NCBI GenBank assembly: GCA_003566215.1
Contig: PXEJ01000301.1
Location: 1-8,044 of the forward strand
Origin: Cyanobacteria bacterium T3Sed10_376R1m
GTDB taxonomy: Bacteria; Cyanobacteriota; Cyanobacteriia; Cyanobacteriales; Cyanobacteriaceae
Reading direction: 5' to 3'
Length of the DNA stretch: 8,044 nt
Shown here: positions 5,800 through 8,044 of the stretch, in pieces
Layout of the letters: every line of letters begins with the position of its first letter
Numbering within the stretch: the stretch's first letter is position 1
Notes under the pieces: generated by a model
Databases searched by the model: none
What the model was told of the DNA's origin: nothing
The model's input: the letters and a program-made list of their open reading frames with translations, nothing else
Position numbers and translations under genes: made by a program

Positions 5800-5847
5800 G
5801 TTTAGTTATTAATTATTATTTTGGTAAAAAAAGGTTTATTTTTATAA

Positions 5848-7275
5848 ATGAAAAAAGTAAATTTGTTTTGGCATAGAAAAGATTTACGAATCAGTGATAA
5901 TTTAGGGCTTAAATATGCTAGTGAAAAAAACTCCAAAGTAGTTGGTATATTTTGTTTAGATCCTAATATTTTAGAAGGAGATGATATTGGTTCAGCCAGA
6001 GTAAATTATATGATTGGTTGTTTGCAAGAATTGGCTAATAATTATCAAGGGTTAGGAGGTGAGTTACTAATATTTCAGGGTAAGCCACAAGACATTATTC
6101 CTAAGTTAGCAAAAAAATTGGAGATTGAAAGAGTTTATTGGAATTTAGATGTTGAACCTTATGCCCGTAAAAGGGATGAGGAAATTATTAACCTTTTGTC
6201 GGCAGAAAATATTGAAGTTTGTACTTTTTGGGATCAATTGTTACATGAGCCGTGGGCGGTATTGACTAAGGCCGAAACTCCTTATACTGTTTATGGACCT
6301 TTTTGGCGCAATTGGGTTAGTTTGGAAAAAAAAGATCCTGTCTCAAAGCCTGAAAGGTTATGGGGTTTGAGTGAGGGGGAAATAGAGATGGTTACATCTT
6401 TGGGTCTTATTTCTCTTCCGAAGGGAAAGGATTTAGGTTTTGTTTGGGAGGGAGGTTTTGTGTTGTCTCCGGGGGAGAAGGCGGCTAGGGAAAGACTGGA
6501 TTATTTTTGTGATAGTTTATTAAGTAGTTATGATGAAAATCGTAATTTTCCTGCTGTTGATGGTACTTCTTTGTTAAGTGCGGCTCTAAAGTTTGGGACG
6601 ATCGCACCTAGAACCCTTTGGCAGAGGACTGTTGAGGAATTAGAAAACACTCAGAGTGATGAAGGAAGGAATAATATCATAGCCTGGCAAAAGGAATTAG
6701 CATGGCGAGAATTTTATCAACACTGTCTATATTTTTTCCCTGAATTAGCCCAGGGGGCTTATCGTGAGCATTTTAAAAACTTTCCGTGGGAAAACGACGA
6801 GGTTAAATTTAAGGCATGGTGCGAAGGAAAAACGGGCTATCCCATAGTTGATGCGGCAATGCGTCAACTCAACGAAACGGGATGGATGCACAATCGATGT
6901 CGGATGATTGTGGCTAGTTTTCTGACCAAAGATTTAATTATTGATTGGCGTTGGGGAGAAAAATATTTTATGCAGAAACTCTATGATGGTGATTTAGCCT
7001 CCAATAACGGAGGTTGGCAGTGGAGTGCTTCTAGTGGTATGGACCCTAAACCGTTAAGGATTTTTAACCCGGCATCCCAAGCTCAAAAATTTGACCCAGA
7101 AGGAGAGTATATTCGTCAATGGTTGCCCGAAATTAGCTCTTTAGATACAGGAGATTTAGTTACTGGGAAAATTTTGCCCATAGAAGCCCAGAGTTGTGGT
7201 TATCCTACTCCCATTGTGGATCATAAGACACAACAACGGACTTTTAAGGCTTTGTACGCTCAAGTTAAAGGATGA
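5848..7275 (+). CDS. phrA: Class I CPD photolyase (8-HDF type), DNA repair
   Basis: A 475-residue deoxyribodipyrimidine photolyase that uses blue light to split cyclobutane pyrimidine dimers. The N-terminal alpha/beta antenna domain (about 1-135) opens with [14 protein letters not shown] and carries [13 protein letters not shown] (98-110). The sequence closely resembles the Anacystis enzyme, whose antenna is the deazaflavin 8-HDF. The C-terminal FAD-binding domain (about 210-472) has [13 protein letters not shown] (280-292), [20 protein letters not shown] (344-363) and [20 protein letters not shown] (388-407). The electron-transfer Trp triad is intact at W314, W367 and W390, each at +8 from the Anacystis W306, W359 and W382. 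The length is normal and no catalytic residue appears lost. The Shine-Dalgarno is weak (AAGG, 13 bases upstream). GC content rises from about 30% at the 5' end to 40-47% at the 3' end. It is divergent from the mannosidase gene and convergent with the lyase gene. Confidence 0.97.
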   Translation: MKKVNLFWHRKDLRISDNLGLKYASEKNSKVVGIFCLDPNILEGDDIGSARVNYMIGCLQELANNYQGLGGELLIFQGKPQDIIPKLAKKLEIERVYWNLDVEPYARKRDEEIINLLSAENIEVCTFWDQLLHEPWAVLTKAETPYTVYGPFWRNWVSLEKKDPVSKPERLWGLSEGEIEMVTSLGLISLPKGKDLGFVWEGGFVLSPGEKAARERLDYFCDSLLSSYDENRNFPAVDGTSLLSAALKFGTIAPRTLWQRTVEELENTQSDEGRNNIIAWQKELAWREFYQHCLYFFPELAQGAYREHFKNFPWENDEVKFKAWCEGKTGYPIVDAAMRQLNETGWMHNRCRMIVASFLTKDLIIDWRWGEKYFMQKLYDGDLASNNGGWQWSASSGMDPKPLRIFNPASQAQKFDPEGEYIRQWLPEISSLDTGDLVTGKILPIEAQSCGYPTPIVDHKTQQRTFKALYAQVKG

Positions 7276-7326
7276 GTAAGGAAGGGATTTAAAAGTATCT
7301 TTGGTAGAAAAGTTAAGACCCCGATT

Positions 7327-8044
7327 TTAGCAAATTTTCTTAATTTCTTGAACTAGGGCTTCTATTTCTGACTCGGTAGTAAAGTAATGGACACAAGCCC
7401 TAACACATGAAGGTTGGGCAAGGGTGCGTAAAAAGTAGTTTTTTTCTTCTAGGTTTTTGACTAGCAAACTAGGATTGTTGACATAAAAAGAGACTAAACC
7501 TGATTCGGGTGGGCTATCCTTTAGACATTTTACCTTTTCTATTTTGTTTAATTCTTTCCAAAGATAAGTACTTAATTCGCAAATCCTTTGATAACGTTTT
7601 TGCGGACTTCCCCATTGACGGTGAATGGCGATCGCACTTCCTAAAGCAGTGTATAATGGATAGGCTGAGGTAGCCACTTCGTAACGAGTGCCATCTTGAC
7701 TAAAAGGTAAACCCTTTTGGCTAAAATCAAGGCTACGCCAACCGATAAAGGTAGGATGGAGGGGGGATAGTAAATCCCCTTTAACGTACAAGAAACCGAC
7801 CCCAGAAGCCCCACAGAGCCATTTATGTCCTGTACATCCATAAAAATCTACTTTTGTTTCAGGTAAATTGAGGGGTAATAATCCCGCCGACTGAGCCCCA
7901 TCGACTAATACTTGGATGGGTTTTTTACTACTAAAATTATGACACAATTGACAGATTTCCTTGAGGGGTAAAACTTGCCCTGTATTCCACAACAGATGAC
8001 TAATCACCACTAAACGAGTGTTAGCTGTTAGGTTATTTTTAATA
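7327..8044 (-). CDS. L-cysteine/cystine C-S lyase-like PLP enzyme (C-DES/NifS family), 5' end off the window
   Basis: The C-terminal 238 residues of a fold-type I class V aminotransferase-like enzyme. The frame stays open to the right edge, reading NNLTANTRLVVISHLLWNTG, which is interior sequence, so the GTG at 8010 is not the start. PLP-contact motifs are VDGAQSAG (Asp contacts the pyridine nitrogen) and GHKWLCGASGVGFLYV, with the Schiff-base Lys codon at 7824-7822. Further family blocks are FIGWRSL and RYEVATSAYPLYTALGSAIA. Near the end, LRTLAQPSCVRACVHYF holds two Arg nine residues apart, the spacing I recall for the carboxylate-binding R360/R369 of Synechocystis C-DES. That enzyme breaks cystine to release a persulfide that can feed Fe-S cluster assembly. 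A related cysteine desulfurase or selenocysteine lyase is possible. It converges on phrA with a 51-base gap, in which I see no terminator. Confidence 0.9.
   Translation of the reverse strand, partial: IKNNLTANTRLVVISHLLWNTGQVLPLKEICQLCHNFSSKKPIQVLVDGAQSAGLLPLNLPETKVDFYGCTGHKWLCGASGVGFLYVKGDLLSPLHPTFIGWRSLDFSQKGLPFSQDGTRYEVATSAYPLYTALGSAIAIHRQWGSPQKRYQRICELSTYLWKELNKIEKVKCLKDSPPESGLVSFYVNNPSLLVKNLEEKNYFLRTLAQPSCVRACVHYFTTESEIEALVQEIKKIC
7628..7635. repeat. HIP1 octamer GCGATCGC
   Basis: A perfect HIP1 palindrome lies inside the lyase gene; HIP1 is over-represented in many cyanobacterial genomes. One near-match (ACGATCGC, 6598-6605) lies in phrA. The low count over 8 kb fits a low-GC strain where HIP1 is not heavily enriched. 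It serves here mainly as a taxonomic hint. Confidence 0.85.

Larger units (their letters stand above)
5539..5847. other. AT-rich divergent intergenic region (309 bases)
   Basis: This spacer lies between the starts of the mannosidase gene (minus) and phrA (plus). I see no coding sequence or RNA gene in it. It holds an 18-base palindrome, a cyanobacterial-looking CCCCTTA/TAAGGGG repeat and a 9-bp perfect inverted repeat, each listed separately. Many TATAAT-like hexamers occur on both strands, so promoters for both genes surely lie here but cannot be placed by eye. Confidence 0.7.

Noticed and set aside
7276..7326. Shared terminator between phrA and the lyase gene
   Set aside because: No stem with a following T run is visible on either strand in the 51-base gap.
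7641..7841. Minus-strand open frame of 66 codons inside the lyase gene
   Set aside because: It is a shadow in another frame of a clearly coding PLP-enzyme sequence.

Overview
The window looks like chromosome from a low-GC cyanobacterium, perhaps a unicellular Cyanobacterium/Geminocystis-type strain; the genus is inferred. Three things support this. The photolyase closely resembles the Synechococcus (Anacystis) 8-HDF type. Several genes belong to families typical of cyanobacteria: a DUF4359-like membrane protein, a single-RRM Gly-tailed Rbp, an InrS-like nickel regulator and a C-DES-like cyst(e)ine lyase. A perfect HIP1 octamer (GCGATCGC) lies in the last gene.

Layout. At the left edge is tRNA-His(GTG) on the minus strand. 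A DUF4359-like one-pass membrane protein (plus strand) follows. It converges on a minus-strand pair: an RNA-binding protein gene (rbp) and, downstream of it, a 58-residue very basic protein gene that simple ORF finding misses because an antisense frame hides it. A terminator-like hairpin ends this pair. The 134-base gap between the two genes can form two mutually exclusive RNA pairings.

Next is a CsoR/RcnR-family metal sensor (minus strand) with the InrS-type ligand pattern and a His-rich N-terminus. It is divergent from an unrecognised 124-residue protein (plus strand), and a good Fur/Zur-type 7-1-7 box lies in front of that second gene. A strong rho-independent terminator follows. It separates this gene from a convergent 1043-residue GH38 alpha-mannosidase (minus strand).

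A very AT-rich 309-base spacer with three inverted repeats separates the mannosidase from a divergent class I CPD photolyase gene, phrA (plus strand). The window ends inside a PLP-dependent cysteine/cystine lyase-like gene (minus strand) whose 5' end lies past the right edge.

The genes are mostly monocistronic housekeeping or stress functions: DNA repair, RNA binding, metal sensing, sulfur amino acid metabolism and glycan hydrolysis. Nothing shows that they form one pathway. I saw no CRISPR array, transposase, phage gene or recognisable defence system. The best leads are regulatory: the Fur/Zur-like box beside the metal-sensor gene, and the alternative-pairing leader between rbp and the small basic gene.
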